Origin: Chara braunii
Taxonomy: Eukaryota > Streptophyta > Charophyceae > Charales > Characeae
DNA: 30,540 bases
Direction: 5' to 3'
Assembly: GCA_003427395.1 (NCBI GenBank)
Contig: BFEA01000219.1
Location: 584,790 to 615,329 of the forward strand
Position 1 is the stretch's first letter; each line of letters opens with the position of its first letter. A program made the translations under genes and the position numbers. The notes under the pieces were generated by a model. That model had not been told where the DNA came from, made no database searches, and saw only the letters and a program-made list of their open reading frames with translations. This document shows, in pieces, positions 1 through 11,423 of this stretch.

Positions 1-252
1 GGGAGATAAGATGCAAGGGAGTTGAGCGAAGAAGAAGAGCTTTGACATTGGTTCTTGCTGGTGTACATTGTCTTTTCCAAACTTTTCTACTTCTTCTTCT
101 TCTTCTTATCCTCTCCATCCTCCCAAGTTCGTTCATTTCCTTTTGCAGTTGGTGAACATTGTGCTGATTGGTGAATTTGTACTTCGCAATTGGTCCGGGT
201 CATAACATTATCTGCATCAAGTCTCCAAATCGTGAAGTGAAATCTCAAACAG
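1..252. other. Unassigned flank outside the 3' LTR of element B
   Basis: No coding region, RNA gene or repeat could be recognised here. The stretch has a TTC-rich tract near 86-110 and a pyrimidine tract followed by an AG near 140-150, which looks like a splice acceptor but has no recognisable exon behind it. It may be intron or intergenic DNA bordering the retrotransposon. Confidence 0.4.
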
Positions 253-1192
253 TGCAATCAGACTCGCTTTCATTCACACTTCACATGCATGCAAACAGGT
301 TGCGCAGCAAACTGGCATCAAGCGCCCACTCAGAACTCAGAGATATAGTACCAAAAACGCAGCTCAGATACAAGTTCACTTCAAACGGCTATGGCGGCAC
401 ATCGCCTGTACAATTCTCTGTTCGTCACTTACTCAACACTGCTGTCCGCACACAGGATCACCCTGGATATCCCACACGCAACACACTGTACAATCGTACA
501 CACCCGCATACACCTACTGCTATGGCGGCTATGGCCGCTGCTACTCTATCGCTATGTTTAACTTCCTTCTCGCCCACTTCGTCCTCGGGCTCACTGCAGA
601 CCACCTCGCACGGGTCGCTATGGCAGCGCTTCTGCATGGCTTACGCAGGAATGAATGAATGGCTGGGCGCTGCCTCTTGATTTATACTTCTGTAACTCGT
701 TGGTCTGCCCCTTTTCATCGGCCCATGGTGCACACAGTTCCTCATGGTACTTGCTTGATTGGACTGGGACTGACTGGACCGGTACCGCTGACTGCATGGG
801 TTTGCACTGCCAACTCAATGCAGTCGCACTGCCGACGTAATGCAGCTGGGCTCACCACTTGCCCACTTGCCTCCGACTGAAACGTGAGGCAGCTGCGACC
901 TTCCGGAAGTCTGTGGACTTGGCCTTTCGAGTACTGTAGCAGCTACGACCTTGACCTTTCAGGACTGTAGCAGCTACGACCTTGGCCTTTTCACTAGACC
1001 TATAGCTACGACCTCTACAGAGCTATGACCTCTACTCGAAAGACCTACAGATCGAATCCCTACATCTGCACAGTCCTACGACAGACAAACAACAATTAGC
1101 AAAACACAGGTCACGGGTTGAAACACTCAGGGGTCAACTCGATACTGTACACAGGTAAGGTCAGAACTAGGGATCGAGCCCTGGGATCTGCA
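253..1192 (-). mobile_element. 3' LTR of decayed Ty3/gypsy element B
   Basis: This 940-bp block matches 14376-15334 along its whole length with scattered substitutions and small indels; similarity stops a few bases past the inner edge. Read on the minus strand it begins TGCAGATCCC and ends GATTGCA, the TG...CA form of an LTR. Just inside it (1235-1396) is the C-terminal end of a gypsy-type pol, so it is the 3' LTR. Around 905-1040 it holds degenerate internal repeats of a TAGCAGCTACGACC motif. The outer 5 bp (AACAG) do not match those outside the other copy, so no target-site duplication supports an intact insertion. Confidence 0.8.
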
Positions 1193-1234
1193 TTCACTCC
1201 CGCCGGCCTAAATTCGAGGTCTTCCGAGAATAAC

Positions 1235-1396
1235 TCAGTCCAAGGCAGGACCTTTACCTTTCTTATCTCTTTCGTAGGCTCTAACTACGTCGGGAGCGGT
1301 TTCTAAAAGTTCGGTTCTAGTAAACCAGCGGTCGTCTTCTGGTTCCTGATAAGCAAGTCGAACCTTGTACTGTTTCTGTGGACGACCTCTACCTCC
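1235..1396 (-). pseudogene. C-terminal pol tail of element B
   Basis: On the minus strand this stretch reads, without stops, as the basic GRGRP linker followed by a YKVRLAY...DDRWFTR...LLETAP segment and a lysine-rich end, terminated by TGA at 1235-1237. The same layout (GRGRP, YRVRF, DRWFTREEL) is at the end of element A's pol, where it follows the integrase. It is a chromodomain-like or otherwise C-terminal integrase extension typical of this Ty3/gypsy group. A purine-rich stretch at about 1195-1207 (minus strand) between this stop and the LTR fits a polypurine tract. The upstream side is cut off at 1396/1397, where the LTR of element A begins, so this is what remains of B's pol after insertion or deletion. 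Confidence 0.75.
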
Positions 1397-2824
1397 TGCA
1401 AGGAAGATTAGCAATAGCGAACTTCAGCAATCAAACAGCATCATACATATGAGTCCAGATAGTCTTGACCTCGAACCAACAGCAGAACTGCATCACGAGA
1501 ATCACCAAATAAGAACACACCAAGAGTGTTACGGACTTCACCAGGGCTCGATCCCTGGTCTATCTTTTGCTGTTTTGGCTGCATCCCGTTCTCGGCCTGG
1601 CACCCTTTTTCCAAACCCCTCCTTTGGTACCGTAGGATCTTGGACAACTGGCGCCATGCAACTGCATTTTTCAGTTCTGCCCTCGGGGCCTTTGCAGAAA
1701 TGCCCCTGGTACCGCACGTGTCACCGGTACTTATACCGGCTCCCCGTACGGTACGGGGGGCAGTCTCGTACCAGTTCTCTGCTACTGTACTCGTACTCAG
1801 TGTGACTTGCTGTTTCGGCATTCGGAATCCAAGACTTCGACTTTGTGCCTTACCACTNTCTCGTACCAGTTCTCTGCTACTGTACTCGTACTCAGTGTGA
1901 CTTGCTGTTTCGGCATTCGGAATCCAAGACTTCGACTTTGTGCCTTACCACTGTGTCTGCGTCCGACCCTCGGTCCGAGTCCGTCGAGTCGAGTGAGTGA
2001 GTGTGTGTGTGTGCTCTCACTCTCTCCCTCTCTCTCCTCTCCCTCGGCTCACCCTCAGCCTCACGCTCGTTACAAAGAGTTCATAATTGACAATGCTGAA
2101 ATAGTCCCATCATCATCAACATAGAACCAGAGTTGATATCCTATCTGGCGCTCGGCGCCCAGACTACACGTGGCAGATCCTATCTAGCCTATACTATGAA
2201 GCCGAAAGATGACGTCAACAGCATTCCCGAAGTACGAGCATATGGCGACCAATGTCGCACGCTTCCAGCACCAGGTATGTCTCGCGCTACACTCACAACC
2301 TCGTTCCCCAACTCACAGATGCCACTAGCACCCAAGGACCACCCTGCGCTTCACCCAGCTTACAGCAGCGCAGCTCGGCTATGGCTGCGTGCTCCTTCCC
2401 TGCTCGCCCGTGAGAGCGTAGGCGCCAGCCAGCAAATAGCGCAGCAGCGCTTGTGCAGCATGCAGCCAGCACCCGAATGCCGAATGAGGAGGCAGGCCCT
2501 TCCCTATATCGAAGTGGCTTGCCTGCGTCCAGGCCCAGGAAGCTTCCAGTAGGCCCCGGTAGAATGAGGCCCAGCACGTCGAAAGCAGGCCTTGGGCCTG
2601 AAGTAGTTGTCTGTGCCCAACTGCCTTTGGCCAGTGTTTGGCCCGGTACCCGTATTTGGCCCAGGGCCTGCTTCACATTCATTCACACAGGCGGCCCAGG
2701 ACCTTGAGTAGCGTGGTGGCCAGAAAAGGGCCCTGAGGGCCTCGTCGAGCCTGCCTTCACTTAGGGCGGCCGACGGGCTGCAAAATTGGGGCCTTATGAG
2801 GCCCTTAGAGGCAGTGGCCTCGCA
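1397..2824 (-). mobile_element. 3' LTR of Ty3/gypsy element A, split by a solo LTR
   Basis: The sequence matches 9659-10392 and the solo LTR 22231-23158. Read on the minus strand it starts TGCGAGGCC next to a polypurine tract and ends TTGCA. It spans 1428 bp, but 548 bp plus a 5-bp duplication come from a nested solo LTR (1527-2074), leaving about 875 bp, close to the 928-bp solo copy. It abuts element B's pol tail at 1396. I could not find a partner for a target-site duplication at the far end of A. Confidence 0.85.
1527..2074. mobile_element. Nested solo LTR of a third family with 5-bp TSD
   Basis: This 548-bp block begins TGTTACGG, ends CGTTACA, and is flanked on both sides by AAGAG (1522-1526 and 2075-2079). 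The empty site is present uninterrupted in element A's other LTR near 9782-9790, which proves the insertion. TG...CA ends, 5-bp duplication and lack of coding capacity identify a solo LTR; its family and orientation are unknown. Inside it a 94-bp segment occurs twice (1764-1857 and 1859-1952) separated by one ambiguous base at 1858, probably an assembly artefact rather than biology. Confidence 0.85.
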
Positions 2825-2840
2825 TTCCCTCCTCCTTAGC
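2825..2840 (-). promoter_or_regulatory. Polypurine tract of element A
   Basis: On the minus strand a purine run (AAGGAGGAGGGAA) sits immediately before the 3' LTR start. This is the expected position and composition for the plus-strand primer of LTR-retrotransposon reverse transcription. Confidence 0.7.
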
Positions 2841-2861
2841 TTCAACAGTCCTCTGAGAAGC

Positions 2862-5800
2862 TCAATCTTCGATCATAGGGCGCTTTCCCTTCTGCAGAGA
2901 TCTCTCATATTGAGTTCCAAATTGAGGAGCAGTTTGCATGAGCTCTTCCCTGGTGAACCAACGGTCCTCCTTCGGATCAGTGTAATGCCGGAACCGAACG
3001 CGGTACTGCAGCTTCGGTTTTGGAGGACGTCCCCTGCCTGCTGGTCTTGATACCGGCAGCTCTCTGTGATCCACAATATCATCAATGTCCACCTCCCCGT
3101 CCATGGTTGGGGGCAGCATTGAGCAACGAGATGGAAACTGGTCAGTCTCTTTGAAAGGTGCCAGCTTGCAGGCGTGAAAGACAGGGTAAGAACGGAGATG
3201 ACCAGAAATCCGGTTACGTAAGATGGCCCATCCGGATCTGTCCCGACGATGTCCAAGACTTCCCAAGGTCCAAAGTACTGAGGCATGAGTTTGCGGTAGA
3301 TCCCGTACTCCTGTCCCAGTTCTGAAGACTTAACCCAGACCCTATCCCCAACCTGAAATGTAGAAGGCCGGCGGTGTCGGTTTTCGGACTCTATCATTGC
3401 TGTCTGTGCCTTCTGCATCTGTTCTACCGCCTCCTGCATTTTCTGTTCATATCTGTAGGCAAACTCTAAAGTACCCGGTGCAGCAGTTGATTCATTCTCA
3501 GGAAGGAGAAAGTCAAGGGGTGGTCTAGGCTTGAAAGTCAGTAGTAAAGTGTTCGGGCTTACCCCGGCGGCACTGTGAACCGCATTGTTATACAGACTGG
3601 CGATGAGAGCAAGCTTCTCATCCCAGTCCACCTGGTTGGGCTTGATGTAATGCCTCAACAGGTGTTGTACAGTGCGGCTCAGTTGCTCAACCTGGCCGTT
3701 GGCCTCTGGGTGATTTCCAGAAGTCATTTGCAACTAACCTGCTCTGCAGCAGCGGCCTTCCACAACTCGCTGATATCACTGACAATAGACTTGGGGAAAC
3801 CAAAGTCTCGAACCCAGTTTTCTTTGAACATTCGGATCACGTACTCCGTCTTTGCTGTTTCCGGCATGGCTACTAACCTACCATATTTACTAAATCTATC
3901 CACGATGACGAAGATGTGACGCATCCCATTCTTGCTGGTGATCAGCCATGGACAAACTCTCACCAGGCCGTTCCGGAATCGGAAGGGGCTTCAGAAGCCC
4001 AAGAGGAGCCTGAGTACGTCGCTTGTCTCGTTGACACACTTGACAAGTCTCCACATACAGCTGAGCATTTCGCATCATGTGGGCCACCAGAACCGTTGCA
4101 GCAAGTTGGCTGCGGTCTTCCTATACCCAAAATGGCCGGTGGCATCATGGCACTCTCCTAAAAATAAACTACGCAAATAGTCTCTATTTGGGACGCACAA
4201 CCGTTTATTCCCGGCCTTCTCAAGAAACAGCAAACCGTTGACCAACTCAAACTCGGCGGAGGTCTTTTTGTCCTTCGCCTCAAGTCTGCGTATGATCTCC
4301 GACATGACCTGATCCTCGCGACAGGCATCCACCAAAGAGCGAGTTACATCGTCCGTGAGGTCGAACTCAGTAATCAGTGCACTTGAAAAATCAGGGCTAC
4401 ACGACAAGGCATCAGCCACCTTGTTGTACTCCCCTTTGAGATACTAGGGGTCGAAGTCATACTGCTCAATGACTTCGATCCAATGCTTCAGTGCATCAGA
4501 AAGTACGGGCTGAGTTCTCACCCATCTCAGGGTCTGATGATCAGTCCCGAGGACGAAGAATCTCCCAAGGAGATAGTGTCTCCAATGGGTCAGAGCCTTG
4601 TACACGGCGTAGAGTTCCTTCTCATAGGTGGACTTTGCCAATTTTTGAGACGACATCATTTTTGACATGTACTCGACTGGCCTCAACTTTGGCCCCTCTT
4701 GCTGCGCGAGCACGGCGCCAATGCCATATTGGCTGGCATCCGTGGTGACTATGAACGACTTGTCAGGATCAGGAAGTTTCAAGACCTCGTAGTGAGTCAA
4801 CGCATGCTTCAGATGTCTGAAAGCAGCCTCGCACTCGTCTGTCCACTCCCATGTGGTGTCAAGGTGGGTCAGATCAGTCAAAGGAGCGGTCACTATGCTA
4901 TAATTCTTAACGAAAGTCCTACAGTAGTCTGTCATTCCTAAGAAAGATCTCATCTCAGTCACAGAATGAGTATGTGGCCAATCACAAATGCTTCCCACCT
5001 TCGCGTCATCGGGCTTTAGCCCTTCCGCGGAGATCTCATGACCCAAGTACAAGACACGGGTGCGGCCAAACTCGCACTTCTCACCGTTGATCTTGAACTT
5101 GTGCTATCGCAGGAGACTGAGGACTTTGTCCAAATGTGCAACGTGCTCCTCGACAGTCTTACTAAAATAAATATGTCATTGAGGTACACGATGACAAACT
5201 TATCCAAGTAGTCATGGAATATCCGATTCATAGCGTGCTGAAAGGTGTCAGGAGCATTGCAAAGGCCGAAAGGCATCACCACAAACTCGTACAGGCCGTA
5301 CCTGGTCTGAAAGGCGGTTTTGTGTTGATCCTCGGGCCCGGTTGCAATCTGATGGTACCCGAACTTCAGATCTATCTTACTGAAGTACCGACACCCTTGC
5401 ACTCTATCTAACAGATCGTCGATGCGCGGTAGGGGCTCTCGGTTCTTTACAGTGATCGCATTGAGGCCCCTATAGTGAATGCACATCCTAAGTGTACCCT
5501 CCTTTTTCTTAGGTACGAATAGTACTGGAGACCCATAAGGAGAGACACTCGGCCGAATCCAACCCTTCTCTACGAGTTCCTTGAGTTGGCGACGAAGCTC
5601 ATCAAGCTCGCCTGGAGACATCCGATAGATCCTACCCTTCGGAATACTAGACCCTGGGATAATCTCTATCGAGTGGACGACCTCCCTCTCAACAACTCAT
5701 GTCGGCTCTTCAAATACATCAGGGTACTTATCAACTACTTCCTCTATCTCCGGCGGAATTTTCACCGGCTCGCCTGCAGCAGAGACATAAACTAAGTACA

Positions 5801-5969
5801 TACCCTCCTCATGATTTTGCTTATAATAATTATAGAACGCGGCCGCACACATGCACCCATAGGACTCAATCAGACCACTAGCTTTGAACTTGTGTAATCT
5901 GGTGGTCCCTCCACCTGGCAAAGTGTGTTTGACCACTTTTCGATCCCAGTCAAATTGAGGCTGTGCCAC
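2862..5969 (-). pseudogene. Element A pol: RT, RNase H, integrase (broken)
   Basis: The minus strand encodes, in Ty3/gypsy order, a protease-RT linker (5969-5697), reverse transcriptase (5621 to about 5080), RNase H (5052-4444), integrase zinc finger with H-x3-H and CQVCQ (about 4160-4030), integrase core (about 3963-3600, with the GNHPEANGQ segment holding the catalytic Glu), a GPF/Y module (YFGPWEVL, about 3260) and a basic GRGRP plus DRWFTREEL tail ending at 2862. It is dead: stops include a TGA near 5697, TAG at 5104-5106 and TAG at 4444-4446. Frame changes fall near 5170, 4085, 3950, 3730 and 3230. The RT catalytic box reads YLND instead of YxDD (5175-5186), the usual MCIDYR is MCIHYR, and sequence around the first integrase Asp (near 3953) is out of frame. 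RNase H residues (TTDAS, EKELYA, TDHQ) look intact. LTR-PR-RT-RH-IN order excludes copia. Confidence 0.9.
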
Positions 5970-8425
5970 AGAGAGGTAGTCATACCTAACAACATATCCA
6001 TGGGGAGTTCGTCACTTACTAGGAACGAGACACGATGTCTCAAGTCCCCTCCCGCGTATGGGAAACAACACTCAACATCCTGAAGGTAGTCGTTAACTAC
6101 CATGCGCTGTTTGTTGGCACAAGTGAACTCCACAGGTCGACTCAGGCGCTGCACTCGCCCCTGTAAACGCAACCTCTCAATGCACGTGCGACTGATAAAG
6201 TTCCTAGTCGAGCAAGTGTCATAATAGGCCCTGGCCTTGCGGCCGCCAATGACTACCTCGCTGACGAACATCTCACTCTTCGGGGCTTTGACTAGTGTCG
6301 TCCAAGAAGCTAGCGGGTCTGATCTAGACCACTCCACCTCTAGCTCCTCTAAGGACTCTAACACATTCATCGAACAGAGGCTCGATGGGTCTGAATGTGC
6401 TTGCGAGACGACGCTGGAGTCAGTAGCTTGGGCCATCTCTCGAGATGGTGAGGGTTTCTCCACCACCTCGACCCTAGCAGGTGTTTCCCGGAGCACTGCC
6501 TGAAGCACTGGCAATGTTGCTACCAACGGGTTGAGAGGATCCCAATACTTGCCCCATCGTAGCTGAGATCTTTTCGGTTGCCTTCTTGTTGCGACACTTG
6601 ATTTGGCTGTGGCCATATTGACCACAACGAATACAGGCCTGTCGAGGTCTCTCCACACGTCCTCAGTGAGACCCACTTTCTCCCATGAAGGAGCGTTGGG
6701 GTCAACTTGACTCCTAGACCGGGAGCCTCCGCGGCGTCTACCGGTCGCCTTACCTTTTTGAGCAACGGGAGCGACTACTCCACACTCTGAAGCTTCTACG
6801 CTGCCCGTCTCTGAACCTACTCCCTCCTGGAAGTTGTCGTCCAACTCGATGGTTGAACCATCGTTGTCGACAAACATGATGCGACCCTTTGCCTTCCAGT
6901 TGGGAGGCAGTGTCTTCTTTCTCCCATCCGTAGTGGGTGCCTGTCCACGCCCTATCTTAGCTACAAGGTCTAGGGCCACCTTGCTAAACGAAGGAAAGTT
7001 GTGCATATTGATGTTGGCCTCCTTTGCCAACTGGTTCCTGAGAGGCTGAGAAAAGCATCTCAAGTACGAAGTCAACAGGACCTGGGGGTCATAGCGCACC
7101 CCTGGTACACAGATCAGACGCTCAACAGCGTCGGTGGCTTTCCTTACTGACTTAAACTGCCTCGTGTGCAGTGTCAGGATCGCATCAGTGGCCCTTTGGG
7201 CCCCCTGAGGATTATGCCACCTTTCTTCCACCATCTTCAGGAAGTCCTCCAATTTCTGGGAGGCCGCCGAAGCGCGGAAGTCATGACCATACGCCTGGAG
7301 TTGAACTAAACCACTCAACCATCTTGTTGCACTACCTTCTAGGTAGGAAGCAGCCACAAGCACTTCTTTGTGCGGCAAGGTGAGTTTACAACTGACGTAG
7401 ATCGGCACTGCCCTCAACCACGTGTCGAGGTCTTCGCCCCTCTTATCTCCTGTAAAAGGTTTGGGAGCGGCGATGGTCGTCTTTGGAACCCACTGAGTTT
7501 GTCCCGGTCCCTGCATCATTCCGGGTTGTGGACCCGGTGACACAGGTTGTTGTGCTAGCTGTTGGGGCTGCGTACCCTGAGGCTGCACAAGCTGCGAGAT
7601 AGCAGGTTGCGTGGTGACTGCAACCTGCGACGGACTTTGAGTGAACACTGTCTGAACAGGAACCTGTAAACTACTCCCTGCTGTTACCCCTCCTGACAAC
7701 GGCATGCCCAGGGAAACGATAGCAACCGATGACGGGGATACATATGGGGATACCCCTGTCACCGGTGGGACAAAAAAAGGAGGATATGGCACGGGCCAGG
7801 CACCAGGCCCGGCTGGTGATGGTGCTGCCTGAGCACGGCCTGCCAAGACGGCTAGGCTCTGTTGAGTATCCTGAAGGATGGTAGTTTGATGCTCCTGCAT
7901 CTCTATTACGCTTAGCAGGGCCCTCCTAACTACCCTCACATCATCATCCATGTTCGTCAGGTCCATCGACCTTAAGTCCTCTATATCTGCCCCTCTTCGC
8001 TGCATCATGGCTCTTCTTGTGATAATCTTTTCCTTTTCCGCTTCTCTCTCCTCCTACAGGGCTGCCTAATGGATGGCTACATCCTCTGGAGTCAACACCG
8101 CGGCCTGGATTGCCATAATGCCAGTGGACTGGCTCACGGTCTGCGCGACCGTTGACCCGACGGCACCTGAACTACTAGCTCGGGAAGTTTGCTGCGCAGA
8201 AGTGACCATGGGTGTTGTGGCCATGGCTGCTGTAGCACCGGCCTCGCTAACTAAAGTTCTGCTGTCCTCGGCTGCTCTAGCCCTCCTCTGCTGCTGCGGT
8301 CTCTCCCTAAGCCGGCGGAACAAAATCCTACCACCCTCCCGTCCTAAGGACACGTGGGCTATCGGGCGTCTACCTGATCGCAAGATCCTCCGGTCGTCCT
8401 CTCCGATGTCCTCCTCGTCGCTCAT
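5870..8425 (-). pseudogene. Element A gag and protease (broken)
   Basis: The likely start is ATG at 8423-8425, opening an acidic then arginine-rich N-terminus. In-frame TAG codons at 8066-8068 and 8054-8056 interrupt it, and the same frame reopens with a 712-codon ORF from ATG 8008 to 5870. This contains a Pro/Gln-rich stretch, then a capsid-like domain (about 7480-6920, with PFTGDKRGEDLDTWL). The nucleocapsid zinc knuckle CIRCGQYGHSQIKC (CX2CX4HX4C, 6594-6635) is in a different frame from the long ORF, although sequence after it returns to the original frame, implying two compensating frameshifts. The retropepsin active site reads DTCSTRNFI at about 6194-6220: the DTG glycine is Cys (TGC, 6212-6214), expected to abolish proteolysis. 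After about 5970 the reading passes to another frame leading into pol. Confidence 0.88.
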
Positions 8426-9638
8426 AGGCTACAACACTGTGCACTGTCTACACTAGATCACTCAAGATGCCTACCCCAACATAGTGCACAAACCAACTAA
8501 TTAGTTGGTGGCTATATCGGAACAGATATCACTTGAGGTCAACAGGTAAGTCAGATTCCTACAACTGAAATTATTTTTTGTCTGACTAGTCCGCACCAGG
8601 AACAATAAACAGTTCTAACTAATGTTGTCTGTCAGATGTCAATGGCAGTACATCTAACTAATCATAAACATAAAAATAGAATCACTTGTGTGGATAGGAC
8701 AGCATGGAATTTTCTCGAACTTATCATCTGGAATCAACCCCTCCCTTAGTTCCCCTGAGTATCTCTTGACGTCAGCGTCCCTGAGCGATCTGGAGAGCGT
8801 CGTGTGTCTAAAGGTGTGTGTGTTCGGCCCACCCCTATGCCCCGAGTATTCACTGAGCTGGCCAGCCTTGGACGTATATTTATCCTCGGCGTGCCGCGAG
8901 CCTTACATCATTGGCTGATCCAGAGGCATTTTGACGTCCGCCCCCAAGTGACATCGGGAATTATTTTACGTCGCAGCAGGACGACGATCACAACCAGTGA
9001 TATCGCCTTCTCGTGTTTATTTATAGACGCCGGGAGCTCGTCTTTCCTGTAGGGCTGGCCTGCCCAGTAGTACCCATCTAACAGCGCAGCAAGCCGAACA
9101 AAGGACAAGCAGCAAGGCATGCGTGCTCTACTCCCTGTGGGTTGGCATGGTGACCGTGACCCAGTGCTTCGTCCAGGGCCCTTTAGAAAGCTCCGCCCAT
9201 CTCCACCCAGATGCTCCACGTGAACATTGCCGACTCTCAAGGTTGAGAGCACTCGACACCTCGCGATGAGAGGACTCTCAAGAAAGAACACACAACCTCA
9301 CGGTAAGAAGTGTCGAAGAGGGTAGATAAGCTTAAGAGCAGCGTACCTCAAATAGCTGCCCCCAACCACAGAGATAATCTCACCAAATGACCAGATGGCG
9401 ATTGCGATGACCAGTCACTGCATCGGCACAACCAGCATTGAGCGTCGTTCGCACATTAGATAGTTCTCATCACATTGTCTAGACCACATTAACCCCACGT
9501 AGCCTTCCTGGCGATCCCCTCACCTCCTGGGTCACCTACAACACTCGCCTCCGCCCTCCTCACTACACACCACTTACGGCCAACCGCATGTATGTACCGT
9601 ATAAGGCAGAAGGCAAGCGCCAGATGAGCGCAATCGTA
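8426..9638 (-). other. 5' leader of element A
   Basis: About 1.2 kb separates the primer-binding site from the gag ATG. It has no recognisable protein domain. A 127-codon ORF at 9291-8908 (minus) has no features I recognise. A long untranslated leader, possibly holding packaging signals, is usual in this position. Confidence 0.6.
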
Positions 9639-9655
9639 CCACAACTCCGATACCA
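9639..9655 (-). promoter_or_regulatory. Primer-binding site of element A
   Basis: On the minus strand TGGTATCGGAGTTGTGG lies three bases after the LTR end. It resembles the initiator-tRNA-Met site used by many plant LTR retrotransposons (TGGTATCAGAGC) with substitutions. It fixes the orientation of A and the inner edge of its 5' LTR. Confidence 0.75.
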
Positions 9656-9658
9656 AAT

Positions 9659-10392
9659 TGCAAGGAAGATGAGCAATAGCGAACTTAGCAATCAAACAGC
9701 ATCATACATATGAGTCTAGATAGTCTTGACCTCGAACCAACAACAAAATTGCATCACGAGAATCACCAAATAAGAACACACCAAGAGTTCATAATTGACA
9801 ATGCTGAAATAGTCCCATCATCATCAACGAAGAACCAGAGTTGATATCCTATCTAGCGCTCGGCGCCCAGACTACATGTGGCAGATCCTATCTAGCCTAT
9901 ACTATGAAGTCGAAAGATGACGTCAACAACATTCCCGAAGTACGAGCATATGGCGACCAATGTCGCACGCTTCCAGCACCAGGTATGTCTCGCGCTACAC
10001 TCACAGCCTCGTTCCCCAACTCACAGATGCCACTAGCACCCAAGGACCACCCTGCGCTTCACCCAGCTTACAACAGCGCAGCTCGGCTATGGCTGCGTGT
10101 CGCCCGTGAGAGCGTAGGCGCCAGCCAGCAAATAGCACAGCAGCGCTTGTGCAACATGCAGCCAGCACCCGAATGCCGAATGAGGAGGCAGGCCCTTCCC
10201 TATATCAAAGTGGGCTGCCTGCGTCCTGTCCCAGGAAGCTTCCAGTAAGCCCCGGTAGCCTGAGGCCCAGCACGTCGAAAGCAGGCCTTGAGCCTGAAGT
10301 GGTTGTCAGTGCCCAACTGTCTTTGGCCAGTGTTTGGCCCGGTACCCGTATTCAGCCCAGGGCCTGCTTCACATTCATTCACACAGGCGGCC
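9659..10392 (-). mobile_element. Truncated 5' LTR of element A
   Basis: About 734 bp match the 3' LTR of A with scattered differences. The match runs from the TTGCA end (next to the PBS) to GGCGGCC at 10386-10392 and then stops abruptly, although the 3' LTR continues about 130 bp further to its TG start. It therefore lacks its own 5' end. The site at 9782-9790 is the uninterrupted version of the target used by the solo LTR at 1527-2074. Confidence 0.85.
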
Positions 10393-11415
10393 TTCAGGCA
10401 GAATTTCACAAAAGTGGGTATCAGACAGTTGCCGCACGCCAGTTGGTTGGAGTGCAACATGAGCCTCAGACTCCTGCAGAGGCAGTTGAGCCCAGGGCCT
10501 CGGTTGGTTGAGCCCTGGGCGACAGTCAGGGAGGCCGACACATCACACATTGGTCCCTGGCCTTTGGAAAAGCAGTATGTCATCGTAGAGGCCGAGGAAG
10601 CCAATGGGAAACTGGTACGGGGTCTGAATGTGGACAACGGCCTTAGCATAAGGGGCGCAACTGTATTACCTGGGCCCCATCTGCATTGGGCCTGGGTACC
10701 GGTATTGGGGCCCAGGCGCAGGCTCAAGGTAGACCGCCCACACGCAACACTGGCATATAGGCAGAGCGGGCGAGTGGGCAAGGATCTTGGCCATTGCGAG
10801 CAAGGCCAGCACGCTGTTGCATTGCGGGGTGCTGCGCTGCGCTAGGCTGAGAGAAGGCAGGCTGGCGCTAAGCGGTAGGGCGCAGCCTGGGCGCAGGGCG
10901 CTGACAGCCATAGCCAAGCTGAATGAGAGCGCTAGAGGAGGTGAGGGATAGGTGAAGGGCGCTGTGTGGGATAACAAGGAAGAGTGAGGGAAGAGAGAGA
11001 CACGTACCTGGAAGGAGAGGAGGTCGGCATTGGTGTTGACGTCAACACTCGCTGGTCGTCAAGTAGTCTGGTTGCTTCCATGTTGTAGTTGTAGGATAGG
11101 TTGTAGAGTAGATAGGGTGCCCGACGCCATTCGAAGTGAGAGCTACTCTGGGTTCTGATGTTGGTGTGGCCTTTCGGGCTTGGACATTGACTCTCGATTC
11201 TGCTGTATCGTTCTCAATGGATGGTTGGTTGCAGAGTAGATAGGGCGCACGACGCCATTCGAAGTGAGAGCTACACTGGATTCTGATGTTGGTGTGGCCC
11301 TTCGGGGTTGGACATTGACTCTCGATTCTGCTGTATCGTTCTCAATGGATGGTTTCTTGGTTCCAATGTGCTATCTGCTCTTTGCTTGACTACATGGACT
11401 TCAGGGTGATTTGCA
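10393..11415 (+). mobile_element. Truncated, inverted LTR (element D) related to A
   Basis: Beyond 10392 the sequence resembles the plus-oriented solo LTR at 22231-23158, for example CGCCAGTTGGTTG near 10437 and 22373, and the ACACGTACCTGG region near 11003 compared with 22822. It is much more diverged than A's LTRs. It ends TTTGCA at 11415 followed by ATTTGG, which mirrors the TTGCA-ATT-TGG transition from LTR to primer-binding site in element A. I infer a plus-strand LTR that lost its 5' part at the junction and almost all its internal region after 11421. Confidence 0.55.
11105..11354. repeat. Two-copy 128-bp tandem repeat in LTR D
   Basis: Copies start at 11105 and 11233 with AGAGTAGATAGGG and end with GGATGGTT. 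They differ at only a few positions, so this is a recent tandem duplication inside the diverged LTR. Confidence 0.85.
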
Positions 11416-11423
11416 ATTTGGAT

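Noticed and set aside
1540-1565. TRNA T-arm-like inverted repeat with CTCGATC (also near 1168-1185)
   Set aside because: No acceptor, D or anticodon arms surround it; these are short palindromic motifs inside LTRs.
2133-2552. An ORF of 135-139 codons present in three LTR copies (also 9841-10248 and 22966-22547)
   Set aside because: It starts at TTG rather than ATG, runs antisense to the LTR, and is shared simply because the LTR copies are similar. No domain is recognisable.
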